Shown: positions 19,705 to 27,702 of the stretch, piece after piece
Layout: each line of letters begins with the position of its first letter
Position numbering within the stretch: the first letter of the stretch is position 1
NCBI RefSeq assembly: GCF_001699815.1
Contig: NZ_MCGB01000098.1
Location: forward strand, 1 to 42,377
Origin: Ralstonia pickettii
GTDB lineage: Bacteria > Pseudomonadota > Gammaproteobacteria > Burkholderiales > Burkholderiaceae
Length of the DNA stretch: 42,377 nucleotides
Direction: 5' to 3'
Program-made: the position numbers and the translations under genes
Notes under the pieces: generated by a model
Seen by the model: only the letters and a program-made list of their open reading frames with translations
Database searches by the model: none
What the model was told of the DNA's origin: nothing

Positions 19705-20862
19705 ATGTGGGACTTGACCTTGCGTCATCGAAATAGCGCGCTGCGGGCTGCGGGCGCAGTGGTGGCGGCGCTGCTGCTGCAAAGCTGCGCCACCGCCGGC
19801 GACGGATACGGCGCCATCGAAGCCGACAAAGCCAAACAGCTTGAAGATGCACGGGCCCAGGCGCGCGCGCCGTTCCAGGTGGGCAATCTCGCCACGCGCG
19901 AGGTGCGGCCCGCCACGCTGCGCGATTCGGGCCAGCCCGATGCGATCTCGTATCTGCGGCATGTCGATTTTCGTTTCGATGGCGGCGTCGGCTTCCTGGT
20001 CGACCAGCTCGCGCTGCGCATGGTGCCGCGTGCACCGGGCGATCCGGTGTGGCTCGACGATGTGTCGTCGTACACGCTGCAGCCGGTGAGCGGTTCGGTG
20101 CGCGTTACGGCCGAGAGCATGGCCGCGCTCTTCAACACCGTGGTGTTTGCGCGCGGGCCGGGTGAAGATCCGCCGCTGCGCGGCTTCAGCTTCTCGCTTG
20201 ATGACGGCACGCTCGACATGCGCGCCGAGATGCACCGGCGCGGCGCCTGGGTGCCGATCGAGCTGCGCGGCCCGCTGGTGTTGCGCGATCCGCAGACCAT
20301 CGTGTTCCACCCCAACGTGGTCAAGGTGCGCGGGCAGGACGCCGGCGCGCTGATGGGCGCGGCGCATATCGAACTGGCCGATCTGTTGCCGGTATCGACG
20401 CCTGCCGTGCAGCTGACTGGCAGCGAAATCGTCATGCAGGTGCCCAAGCTGTTTCCGCCGCCCGCGCTGGAGTTGAAGCTCTCCGCCATTCGCGTCACGC
20501 GCGACGGGCTGCTCATGCAGATCGGCGATGGCAACCCGCAGATGCCGCCGCTGGCCAACGCCGCCGACGCGCAGCGCCCGTACATCCTCTTCCGCGGCGG
20601 TGACATCCGCTTCATGCGCTCGATGCCGATGAACGCGCGCATCGATATCGTCGTGGCCGACCCGGCCAAACCCTTCGTGTTCAACCTGTACCGCTATCGC
20701 GACCAGCTTGTCGCGGGGTCGCTGCGCTTCTCGCCGGATGGCGGCATTCGCGTGCTGATGCCGTCGTTCGACACCCTCGCCGCTGCCAAAGCCGCCAAGG
20801 CAACAGCAATTGCCAAAGCAGGCAAGCCTGCCCTGCAACTCGCCAAGAGGACCGCGCCATGA
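19705..20862 (+). CDS. Putative lipoprotein, first of a tandem paralogous pair
   Basis: A 385-residue exported protein. The N-terminus has a hydrophobic signal ending in LLLQSCATAG, a plausible lipobox with Cys about residue 25. The mature part starts with a charged helix and then a beta-rich region that matches the next gene block for block: VDFRFDGGVGFLVDQL, PVWLDDVSSYTL, ESMAALFN, GTLDMRAEM, GAWVPIELRGPLVL and FPPPALELKLSAIRVTRDGL. The pattern of amphipathic strands suggests a lipid- or hydrophobe-binding fold of the DUF2993/LmeA kind, but this is a guess. The ATG at 19705 follows GAGGAGACC. Its stop overlaps the next ATG (ATGA). The C-terminal tail is Ala/Lys-rich. Confidence 0.8.
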   Translation: MWDLTLRHRNSALRAAGAVVAALLLQSCATAGDGYGAIEADKAKQLEDARAQARAPFQVGNLATREVRPATLRDSGQPDAISYLRHVDFRFDGGVGFLVDQLALRMVPRAPGDPVWLDDVSSYTLQPVSGSVRVTAESMAALFNTVVFARGPGEDPPLRGFSFSLDDGTLDMRAEMHRRGAWVPIELRGPLVLRDPQTIVFHPNVVKVRGQDAGALMGAAHIELADLLPVSTPAVQLTGSEIVMQVPKLFPPPALELKLSAIRVTRDGLLMQIGDGNPQMPPLANAADAQRPYILFRGGDIRFMRSMPMNARIDIVVADPAKPFVFNLYRYRDQLVAGSLRFSPDGGIRVLMPSFDTLAAAKAAKATAIAKAGKPALQLAKRTAP

Positions 20863-21932
20863 TCGCCCCCGCCTTCGCTCTCGCCGCTGTGATGTTGCGC
20901 CTGGCGCTGGTGACGCTTGGCTTGGCCGGGCTGCTCGCCAGCGCACTCGCCCGCGCCGCCGAGCCGCCGATGGCCAACGCCCAACGCAAGGAGTTGACGA
21001 CGGTACGCCAGCAATGGGCGCAGCGCTGCGATCCGTCCTCCGGCGCGCCCAATGCCAGCGGCCCCGCCGTCGCGCGCGACTCCGGCACCGCACCGCCCGT
21101 CGTGCAGATGCGGGATGTGGATTTCCGCATCACCGGCGACATCGGTTTCCACGTGCATCAACTGACCGCGCAGCTCGTGCCGCACAAGCCGGGGCAGCCC
21201 GTCGACATGGACGACCCGGGGCAGTTCGACATCCGCATCCTCGGCGGGGAAGTGACGGTGCCCAAGGATTCGCTCGACGCGCTGTTCAACCGGTATCTGC
21301 TCGACTATTCACCGCGCTCACTCAATGCGCTGTCGCTGACACCCGGCGACGGCGTGCTCGACGTGTCGGGGGGGCTGAAGCTACGCAATCATTTTCCCGG
21401 CGTGTGGCTGCCGTTCGGCATGCGCGGCACCTTGGCGCTCAAGGAATCGCGCTTTCTCGTCTACACGCCCACCGAGGCACGCGTGATGGGCATCCAGACG
21501 CTGGCGCTGCTCAAAGGGATGGGGCTGGAGCTGTCGCAGCTTGCGCCGCTCAATCGCACCGGCGCCAAGCTGGATGGCAACGACATGGTGCTGGACCAAT
21601 ACACGGTCTTCCCGCCGCCGCGCCTGGTCGGTCAGATGAAGACGGCGCGTGTCACGCCGGACGGGCTGGTGCTCGGGTTCGGCCCCGCGCCCGCCATGTG
21701 TGCGCCGGCGCCAACCGACGCCGCGAGCCGCATCTGGATCCAGTCCGGCGACCTGAAGATGTACAACGTGCTGGTGGCCAACAGCCGCGTGCTCGTGACC
21801 GATACATCAACGCGCGGGCCGCTGCGCTTCGACCTGTACCACTACCGCGAGGCCGCCGCGCGCGGCACCACGCGCATGGATGCCGATGGCACGCTGCGTG
21901 TGGACCTCGCGCCGGCAGGGGCCGCTCAATAG
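20859..21932 (+). CDS. Exported protein, second of a tandem paralogous pair
   Basis: A 357-residue protein with a Sec signal peptide (LVTLGLAGLLASALARAAEP, cleavage near ARA-AE) and no lipobox. It parallels the preceding gene over about 300 residues: VDFRITGDIGFHVHQL, PVDMDDPGQFDI, DSLDALFN, GVLDVSGGL, GVWLPFGMRGTLAL and FPPPRLVGQMKTARVTPDGL, with the same order and spacing. One copy therefore appears to be membrane-anchored and the other soluble in the periplasm. Four-base overlap with the upstream gene points to coupled, stoichiometric synthesis and perhaps a hetero-oligomer. I do not recognise a named family with certainty. Confidence 0.8.
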   Translation: MIAPAFALAAVMLRLALVTLGLAGLLASALARAAEPPMANAQRKELTTVRQQWAQRCDPSSGAPNASGPAVARDSGTAPPVVQMRDVDFRITGDIGFHVHQLTAQLVPHKPGQPVDMDDPGQFDIRILGGEVTVPKDSLDALFNRYLLDYSPRSLNALSLTPGDGVLDVSGGLKLRNHFPGVWLPFGMRGTLALKESRFLVYTPTEARVMGIQTLALLKGMGLELSQLAPLNRTGAKLDGNDMVLDQYTVFPPPRLVGQMKTARVTPDGLVLGFGPAPAMCAPAPTDAASRIWIQSGDLKMYNVLVANSRVLVTDTSTRGPLRFDLYHYREAAARGTTRMDADGTLRVDLAPAGAAQ

Positions 21933-21950
21933 CGCCATCGTCACAGCGCA

Positions 21951-22364
21951 TTACTTCTGGCAGACGGCATGCAGGATCGCCTCGCCCTCTGAGCGCGGCA
22001 CGACGGCCTCCCAGCGCGGGCCGTCGATGGTCTTGGTGAGCACCGTGCCGTGCTGGCTGTCCTGGATCAGCGCACTGACCGGCAGGATACGCCCCTCCTT
22101 GCAGTCGTAGACGGACGTGCGCGTATCGTATTGATACGCCTTGCCGTCCGAGAGCTTGCGCGGCGCGTCATAGGCGTCGCGCGTCGTGGCGCGCACAGTG
22201 CCATCCTTGTTGCGCTCGATGGAGTCTTTGTCCAGATAGAGCGAGCCGCCGTTGTCGGCCAGCGGGGCCAGCTTGACCCAGTTGTCGGCCGCCGTGGCCG
22301 TCGAGCTACCGATTGCCAGCGCAGCAGCTACCCAGTAGATCAGCGTCGTTCGTTCCGTTCGCAT
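21951..22364 (-). CDS. Surface-adhesin protein E-like exported protein
   Basis: A 137-residue exported protein with a signal peptide (TTLIYWVAAALAIGSSTATA, cleavage before ADNWV). The mature domain of about 115 residues (NWVKLAPLADNGGSLYLDKD, then a basic turn, YDCKEGRILPVSALIQDSQ and a C-terminal Cys) resembles the surface-adhesin protein E/CNP1-like family common in beta-proteobacteria. The two Cys residues (YDCKE and HAVCQK) could form a disulfide. The ATG at 22364 follows GGAGGTTGCG, a strong site, so the longer in-frame forms are rejected. It is convergent with the exported paralogue pair and 18 bases from it. Adhesion is a family label, not shown here. Confidence 0.75.
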   Translation of the reverse strand: MRTERTTLIYWVAAALAIGSSTATAADNWVKLAPLADNGGSLYLDKDSIERNKDGTVRATTRDAYDAPRKLSDGKAYQYDTRTSVYDCKEGRILPVSALIQDSQHGTVLTKTIDGPRWEAVVPRSEGEAILHAVCQK

Positions 22365-22493
22365 CGCAACCTCCGTTTGCCTCATTGCACAGACGTATGC
22401 GGGGCGCAGCAGCATGGCTGCATCGTTCTCCGCACATCAAAAAATGCGTAGCAAACGGCATGCCCCGCGCGTGACACTGCCGCGGCAGGCAAC

Positions 22494-22520
22494 AAAAAAA
22501 AGCCCGCTCGGGGCGGGCTT
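22494..22520 (-). terminator. Rho-independent terminator of the cytochrome gene
   Basis: On the minus strand AGCCCGCCCCGAGCGGGCT forms a GC-rich stem-loop followed directly by a run of eight T. It sits 22 bases past the cytochrome stop codon and is a textbook terminator. Confidence 0.9.
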
Positions 22521-22541
22521 CTTCGGGAATGCAAGGGCGGC

Positions 22542-23435
22542 TTACTTGGCAGCAGCGGCCATGTAGTCGACGGCGGCTTTCACGTCGTCATCGGAGCCGG
22601 CATAGGTGCCCTTGGGCGGCATCGCGCCCTTGCCGTGCAGCGCGGAGTCATACAACTTGGCCTTGCCTTGGGCGAGGCGCGGCGCCCAGGCGGCCTTGTC
22701 GCCAAACTTCGGCGCACCGGCCACACCGGCGGCGTGGCACATCTGGCAAGTCGACTCATAAACCTTCTTGCCAACTTCCCCCGCCGAGGCTTGCGGTGCG
22801 GCGGCTGCAGCCGGCGCGACCGGTGCTGCTGCCGGTGCCGGCGCAGCAGCGGCCGGAGCCTGTGCTGCCGCCGGTGCGGATGCATCCGGCGCTGCTGCCT
22901 GAGCCGGTGCTGCGCCCGCGCCTGCCGGGGCGGCCGGTTCCTGCAGCTTCCCACCGGCGGAGTTGGCCATGTAGACGATGGCACGCTCGATTTCGTAGTC
23001 GCTCACATCATCGGGCGACGTGCCGCCGCGTGCGGGCATGCCACCCTTGCCGGCCAGTGCCACCTTCGTCAGGCCATCGAGTCCCTGCGACAGGCGCGGA
23101 CCCCAGCTTGCCGCATCGCCAAATTTCGGCGCGCCGGCCACGCCTGCAGCGTGGCAGGTCGCGCAGACTTCCTTGTAGAGCTGCTCGCCGGTCTTGAAAA
23201 CGCGCGGTGCGTTCGGGTCTTTCAGTTCGAGCTGCGCAACGGGCTTGATGCGATCGTTGACGGCCTCTTCCGACATGCCGGAACCGCCTGCGCCTTCCCG
23301 GGCGCCCAGGCCAACGTAATTGGCCAGCAGGATGATGATGAGGATGGGAACGGCAAAGGCGGCGATGACCGCGATGATCAGCTGCTTGGGGGTCTTGATC
23401 AGAGGCTCGTGTTCGTCGTGTTGCGCGTCGCTCAT
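22542..23435 (-). CDS. Di-haem c-type cytochrome (cytochrome c5-like)
   Basis: A 297-residue membrane-anchored electron carrier. An N-terminal helix (QLIIAVIAAFAVPILIIILL) anchors it, with both haem domains in the periplasm. Domain 1 has CATCH and domain 2 CQMCH, each followed by the same run (AAGVAGAPKFGD) and a Met ligand candidate (GGMPARGG and GAMPPKG). An Ala/Pro linker of about 60 residues joins them. The duplicated cytochrome c5 arrangement is known in beta-proteobacteria, where such proteins pass electrons towards terminal oxidases. The ATG at 23435 follows GAGAG; a TTG two codons earlier is in frame but unlikely. Single-gene transcript, ending at a strong terminator. Confidence 0.93.
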   Translation of the reverse strand: MSDAQHDEHEPLIKTPKQLIIAVIAAFAVPILIIILLANYVGLGAREGAGGSGMSEEAVNDRIKPVAQLELKDPNAPRVFKTGEQLYKEVCATCHAAGVAGAPKFGDAASWGPRLSQGLDGLTKVALAGKGGMPARGGTSPDDVSDYEIERAIVYMANSAGGKLQEPAAPAGAGAAPAQAAAPDASAPAAAQAPAAAAPAPAAAPVAPAAAAAPQASAGEVGKKVYESTCQMCHAAGVAGAPKFGDKAAWAPRLAQGKAKLYDSALHGKGAMPPKGTYAGSDDDVKAAVDYMAAAAK

Positions 23436-23816
23436 GCTCAACTCTCAGGATGGTGGAACCGCTCTTGGAGCCCTCGGAGCGCCGCCGGCAAGGTCACGAG
23501 CATCGCCGGCAGTGCGTGGGGGCCGCATTGGATCGCGATGAGGGCAGGAAGACCATGGCGATTGAATCGCCGCGTCGGCCCAGACAGACCTGTCCCCGTC
23601 TTTCTTTTGGCAAATAACGCGCGATTATATCCGCAATGCTTGGGCCTTTGACACGCGGGACAGCCCTAGGCGCCGCTTTTCGACCTGCGTCAAAAACCCA
23701 ACGAAACGTTGCAGCAGCCCGCCTCGTACCGGGCCGTTCACGGGTCTGCGATGGACGCTTGCGCCCAAATGCGCTATCCTGCGGGGCTTCTCTTTCGGTG
23801 CGTTCTGTGCCGATAT

Positions 23817-23892
23817 GCGCCCGTAGCTCAATGGATAGAGTACTGCCCTCCGAAGGCAGGGGTTGCTGGTTCGATCCCAGCCGGGCGCGCCA
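23817..23892 (+). tRNA. tRNA-Arg (anticodon CCG)
   Basis: A 76-base cloverleaf with encoded CCA. The acceptor stem is GCGCCCG with CGGGCGC, discriminator G. The anticodon stem CTGCC/GGCAG encloses CTCCGAA, with anticodon CCG at 23850-23852, which reads CGG. The T arm GCTGG-TTCGATC-CCAGC is standard. No intron and no integrated element was seen directly after its 3' end. Confidence 0.96.
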
Positions 23893-24063
23893 AAAATCAA
23901 AGATTTACGCAACTTGTACGGTTTTCCGACGCCAGAACCGCGCTTCTGCCGCAACGTGCAGGCCTGCCTATTCCCGAACCTTATTCAGCTTCCCAGCCTT
24001 TTTCGATTCATCGATCGCGCTGCGGGCACGCTAGAAAATAGTCACCTCATCAGGAGTCGAGTC

Positions 24064-25131
24064 GTGAGCCGTTACTGGAGCGATATCGTTCAGCAACTTG
24101 TGCCCTATGTCCCGGGCGAACAGCCGGCCATCGCGCGGCCCATCAAGCTGAACACCAACGAGAACCCGTACCCGCCGTCGCCGCGCGTGGTGGCCGCGAT
24201 CGCTGCAGAGCTGGGAGAGACGGGCGAGAATCTGCGCCGCTATCCCGATCCGCTCTCGCGCCGCCTGCGCGAGACGGTCGCCGCGCATGTCGGCCTCAAG
24301 CCGGAACAGGTTTTTGCCGGCAACGGGTCGGACGAAGTGTTGGCGCACGTCTTCCAGGCGCTGCTCAAGCACGACAAGCCGCTGCGCTTTCCGGACATCT
24401 CGTACAGCTTCTATCCGACCTACGCGCGGCTTTACGGCGTGCAGTGCGAGGTGGTACCGCTGGCGGACGACTTCTCCATCCGCGCCGATGACTATCTTGG
24501 CGACGCAGGCGGCGTGCTGTTCCCGAATCCGAACGCGCCGACCGGCCACGCGCTGCCGCTGGCAGAGATCGAACGGATCGTCGCTGCGAACCCGTCGTCG
24601 GTCGTCGTGGTGGATGAGGCCTATGTGGATTTCGGCGCGGAGTCTGCCATTGCGCTCATCGACCGCTATCCGAATCTGCTGGTTGTGCACACGACTTCGA
24701 AGTCGCGCTCGCTGGCCGGCATGCGCGTGGGCTTCGCGTTCGGGCACGCGGCGCTCGTCGAAGCGCTCAATCGCGTGAAGGACAGCTTCAACTCGTATCC
24801 GCTGGATCGCCTCGCGCAGGCTGCCGCCCAAGCGGCTTACGAAGACGAAGCGTACTTCCGCGCCACGTGTGCGCGCGTGGTGGCAAGCCGCGCGCGGCTG
24901 ACGCAATCGCTGCAATCGCTGGCGTTCGAGGTCGTGCCGTCGATGGCGAACTTCCTGTTCGCACGGCATCCGCACCACGATGCCGCAACGCTGGCAGCAC
25001 GGCTGAAAGAGCGCGCCATCTTCGTGCGCCACTTCAAGCTCGCACGCATCGACCAGCATCTGCGCATCACCGTCGGCACCGACGATGAATGCGACGCATT
25101 CTTAAACGCGTTGCAGGGTCTGCTGAAGTAA
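24064..25131 (+). CDS. hisC: Histidinol-phosphate aminotransferase
   Basis: A 355-residue PLP-dependent class I/II aminotransferase. The substrate-binding and cofactor residues are in [30 protein letters not shown] and DEAYVDF, with the PLP lysine in [15 protein letters not shown] and a phosphate-binding Arg near LRITVGT. These are diagnostic of HisC, which converts imidazole-acetol phosphate and glutamate to histidinol phosphate. The start is GTG 24064 with AGGAG upstream. It is not in a his operon here, and Ralstonia-type genomes carry a second hisC, so this may be the isolated copy (hisC2); that is inference. It follows the tRNA gene by about 170 bases. Confidence 0.93.
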   Translation: MSRYWSDIVQQLVPYVPGEQPAIARPIKLNTNENPYPPSPRVVAAIAAELGETGENLRRYPDPLSRRLRETVAAHVGLKPEQVFAGNGSDEVLAHVFQALLKHDKPLRFPDISYSFYPTYARLYGVQCEVVPLADDFSIRADDYLGDAGGVLFPNPNAPTGHALPLAEIERIVAANPSSVVVVDEAYVDFGAESAIALIDRYPNLLVVHTTSKSRSLAGMRVGFAFGHAALVEALNRVKDSFNSYPLDRLAQAAAQAAYEDEAYFRATCARVVASRARLTQSLQSLAFEVVPSMANFLFARHPHHDAATLAARLKERAIFVRHFKLARIDQHLRITVGTDDECDAFLNALQGLLK

Positions 25132-25466
25132 GTACACACACGCGTGCGGCAAATTGCCACCGGGGTCAGCCAGCCATTTGGGGGGCGGCGCCCCGCGCTG
25201 ACGGCTGCACGCCCCGATCGCACGGTGCATGTGGGTACTTGCGCGGCATGGCACGGCGCCAATCGAAGGCCACGAACATCCGCGATTGCTGCGCTCAGGT
25301 ATGGGGAACATTGACCGGACGCAGATGCCGCCGCCCGATTGCTGTGCCAGAATGCACAAGCGGGTAAACGGCGCGCCGACGCCGTCCGCTGTCCCCTATG
25401 GCGAGCCTGAGCACTGCGCGGGCGGCACGGGACGCCACACAACACACTCCCACAAAAGGAATCAGC
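25132..25466. other. Gene-free gap before the HiPIP gene
   Basis: No supported gene. A possible extended -10 element (TGTGCCAGAAT) lies near 25342-25352 in front of the HiPIP gene. A G-run near 25180 is notable but has no partner motif. No RNA gene was recognised. Confidence 0.4.
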
Positions 25467-25778
25467 ATGTCCAATCGTCGTCAATTCCTGAAGAGCATCC
25501 CCATCGTGGCCGCCGCGGGCGCCGTCATGTCGATGTCGGACCTCGCACTGGCTGCACCGATGGTGGCGGAAACCGATCCGCAAGCCAAGGCACTGGGCTA
25601 CGTGGCTGACACCACCAAGGCCGACAAGGCCAAGTTCCCGAAGCACACGCCGGATCAGCACTGCGGCAACTGCGCCCTGTACCAAGGCGGTACGGCTGCG
25701 CAAGGCGGTTGCCCGCTGTTCGCCGGCAAGGACGTCGCCAACAAGGGCTGGTGCAGCGCCTGGGCAAAGAAGGCCTGA
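25467..25778 (+). CDS. High-potential iron-sulfur protein (HiPIP), Tat-exported
   Basis: A 103-residue periplasmic electron carrier. The N-terminus is a twin-arginine signal (NRRQFLKSIPIVAAAGAV) with cleavage near LALA-AP. The mature domain of about 75 residues has the four cluster ligands in HCGNCALYQGG, GGCPLFAGK and KGWCSAW, the pattern CxxC-n-C-n-C of [4Fe-4S] HiPIPs. Such proteins shuttle electrons between quinol-oxidising complexes or thiosulfate metabolism and oxidases. The ATG at 25467 follows AAAGGAATCAGC. A good terminator closes the transcript, so it is monocistronic. Confidence 0.95.
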   Translation: MSNRRQFLKSIPIVAAAGAVMSMSDLALAAPMVAETDPQAKALGYVADTTKADKAKFPKHTPDQHCGNCALYQGGTAAQGGCPLFAGKDVANKGWCSAWAKKA

Positions 25779-25805
25779 GCGAAGCGGTATCGCATGCAAG
25801 CAAGA

Positions 25806-25831
25806 CGGACCCTGCGGGGTCCGTTTTTTTT
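25806..25831 (+). terminator. Rho-independent terminator of the HiPIP gene
   Basis: CGGACCC and GGGTCCG arms with a four-base loop are followed by eight T. It lies 27 bases after the HiPIP stop. Confidence 0.92.
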
Positions 25832-25843
25832 ATGGGCGCGCTC

Positions 25844-25849
25844 TACAAT
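25844..25849 (+). promoter_or_regulatory. -10 box of the KdpE-like gene, leaderless geometry
   Basis: TACAAT lies seven bases before the ATG at 25857, so transcription should begin at the start codon itself. No ribosome-binding site is present, in agreement with a leaderless message. A convincing -35 element is not visible. Confidence 0.55.
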
Positions 25850-25856
25850 GCGTGCC

Positions 25857-26552
25857 ATGCCGTTCACATTCACACCCACCGTCCTCGTCATCGACGACGA
25901 GCCGCATATCCGACGCTTCGTCCGCGCTGCACTGGAGGAGGAAGGCTGCGAAGTCCACGAAGCCGACCGCGTCGAGCGCGGCCTGATCGAAGCGGGCACG
26001 CGTCAGCCGGATGCGGTGATTCTCGATCTCGGCCTGCCCGATGGCGACGGCATGCAGTTGATTCGCGAGTTGCGCACCTGGACGGAAGTGCCGGTGCTCG
26101 TGCTTTCGGCCCGCGTGGATGAGCGCGACAAGATCGAAGCGCTCGATGCGGGCGCGGATGATTACCTGACCAAACCCTTCGGCGTGGGCGAACTGGTTGC
26201 GCGCCTGCGCGTGCTGTTGCGGCGACATGCCAAGCGCGGCGAAGACGGCGGCAGCGTCATCCGCTTCGGCGAGGTGGAAGTCGACCTGGCGCGCCGCCTG
26301 GTCAGCCGCAACGGCGAGGCGGTGCATCTCACCCCGATCGAATACCGGCTGCTGGCGGTGCTGCTCGGCCGCCGCGGCACCGTGATGACGCACCGCGAGC
26401 TGCTGCGCGAAGTCTGGGGCCCGGCGCATTCCGACAGCAGCCACTACCTGCGCATCTACATGGGCCATCTGCGCCACAAGCTGGAACGCGATCCGGCGCG
26501 GCCCGAACACCTGCTGACCGAAGTCGGCGTGGGGTACCGGTTTACGGCGTAA
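25857..26552 (+). CDS. KdpE-like OmpR-family response regulator
   Basis: A 231-residue response regulator. The receiver (residues 5-120) has the acidic pair in VIDDEPHIRRF, the phospho-acceptor in VILDLGLPDGDG and the Lys in DDYLTKPFG. The C-terminal OmpR winged helix carries the KdpE-type signature: LTPIEYRLLAVLL, HRELLREVWGP, HYLRIYMGHLRHKLE and a terminal GVGYRFTA. KdpE controls the high-affinity potassium ATPase with its sensor KdpD, but neither kdpD nor kdpFABC lies within this window, so this may be a displaced copy or an orphan. It begins right after the HiPIP terminator and ends six bases from the convergent binding-protein gene. The ATG at 25857 fits the leaderless -10; ATG 25848 lies within that box and is excluded. 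Confidence 0.88.
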   Translation: MPFTFTPTVLVIDDEPHIRRFVRAALEEEGCEVHEADRVERGLIEAGTRQPDAVILDLGLPDGDGMQLIRELRTWTEVPVLVLSARVDERDKIEALDAGADDYLTKPFGVGELVARLRVLLRRHAKRGEDGGSVIRFGEVEVDLARRLVSRNGEAVHLTPIEYRLLAVLLGRRGTVMTHRELLREVWGPAHSDSSHYLRIYMGHLRHKLERDPARPEHLLTEVGVGYRFTA

Positions 26553-26558
26553 GTCGGC

Positions 26559-27557
26559 TTACTGTTCCTTGATGCCGGCGGCGCGCACGATGCGGCCGTT
26601 GCTGTCGTATTCCGCGCGGATGGCCGCGGCAAATTGCTCGGCGGTGCCGCCGGCCGGCACCACGGCGGCCTGCGTAAGACGCTCGCGCAGATCGGGCGCA
26701 GCCAGCGCCTTGTTGATCTCTGCATTCAACCGGGCAATCACGGGGGCTGGCGTCTTGGCCGGCGCGAACACGCCAAAGGTCGACGCCATATTCGCCTTGG
26801 CGTAACCCAGCTCGGTGAAGGTCGGCACATTCGGCAGCGCATCGAGCCGGTGCGGCGCCCCCACCGCCAGCGGGCGCAGCTTGCCGCTGGTGATGTGTTG
26901 CATCAAGGTCGGACCGACGTTGGTCGACATGACTTCCACTTGGCCGCCCAGCGCATCCGTCAATTGCTGGCCACCGCCCTTGTACGGGATGAGCGTGATA
27001 TCGACGTGCGCCTGCGACTTGATCTGCTCCAGCGCGAGATGCCCCACCGTACCCAGGCCCGATGTCGACCAGCGGATCGAGCCCGGTTTGGTGCGCGACT
27101 GGCTCAGCATGTCGGCAAAGCTCTTGCCTGTGAACGACGGCGTGCCCAGCAGGATCATCGGCGCATACATGACATTGGCCACGGGCGCGATGTCTTTCTG
27201 CGGGTCATACGGCAGCTTGCTGAAATGCGGGTTGAGCGTGAGCGGGCTGACCGATGAGAAGCCCAACGTGTAGCCATCGGGGGCCGACTTGGCCACGGCA
27301 TCCATGCCGATGCTGCCGCCGGCACCGGCGCGGTTTTCCACCACCACCGGCTGGCCCAGTTGCGCCGACAGCTTTTCACCCAGTGCACGCGCCACGTTGT
27401 CGGAAATGCCACCAGTCGGATAGGCGACGATGATGCGGATCGGCTTGGCCGGATAGTCCTGCGCTTGCACCGGCGCAGCAGCAAGCAACGGCAGACCGGC
27501 GCACAGTAGCGCAGCAGAAGCAATCAGACGACGGCGGGCAGTACGTGCGGAAGTCAT
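26559..27557 (-). CDS. Bug/TctC-family solute-binding protein
   Basis: A 332-residue periplasmic binding protein of the tripartite tricarboxylate transporter (TctC/Bug) family. The signal peptide (RRRLIASAALLCAGLPLLAA) is followed by YPAKPIRIIVAYPTGG, the family signature at the mature N-terminus, then QPVVVENRAGAGGSIGMDAV and DGYTLGFSS. These proteins bind carboxylates such as citrate or terephthalate; orphan copies without TctA/TctB partners are very abundant in beta-proteobacteria, and no partners lie here. The ATG at 27557 starts the signal peptide; a longer form from ATG 27593 cannot be excluded because TACAAT overlaps it. It lies between the porin and the KdpE-like gene and is separated from the porin by a terminator. 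Confidence 0.92.
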   Translation of the reverse strand: MTSARTARRRLIASAALLCAGLPLLAAAPVQAQDYPAKPIRIIVAYPTGGISDNVARALGEKLSAQLGQPVVVENRAGAGGSIGMDAVAKSAPDGYTLGFSSVSPLTLNPHFSKLPYDPQKDIAPVANVMYAPMILLGTPSFTGKSFADMLSQSRTKPGSIRWSTSGLGTVGHLALEQIKSQAHVDITLIPYKGGGQQLTDALGGQVEVMSTNVGPTLMQHITSGKLRPLAVGAPHRLDALPNVPTFTELGYAKANMASTFGVFAPAKTPAPVIARLNAEINKALAAPDLRERLTQAAVVPAGGTAEQFAAAIRAEYDSNGRIVRAAGIKEQ

Positions 27558-27651
27558 GGCGCAATGTCGGAGGAAAGAAACGGAAAGAAACATTGTAGGC
27601 CGATGCCCAGGCAAGCTCGCCCCGGCGAAATACAAAAACGGCAGGCAAAAG

Positions 27652-27675
27652 AAAAGGCGCCCGAAGGCGCCTTTT
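27652..27675 (-). terminator. Terminator of the porin gene
   Basis: AAAAGGCGCC and GGCGCCTTTT form a perfect ten-base inverted repeat around CGAA. Read on the minus strand, the stem ends in CTTTTCTTTT, giving a T-rich tail after the porin stop. The symmetric A and T arms could also stop plus-strand transcription. Confidence 0.85.
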
Positions 27676-27702
27676 CCGTTCCCAATCGAGTGACAGCGTC
27701 GA

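Noticed and set aside
19483-21093. 536-codon minus-strand frame over the exported paralogues
   Set aside because: Arg/His-rich composition and no domain; the plus-strand pair has signals and conserved blocks.
23893-24063. Possible integration scar after tRNA-Arg
   Set aside because: No repeat of the tRNA 3' end or integrase gene was found, and hisC follows directly.
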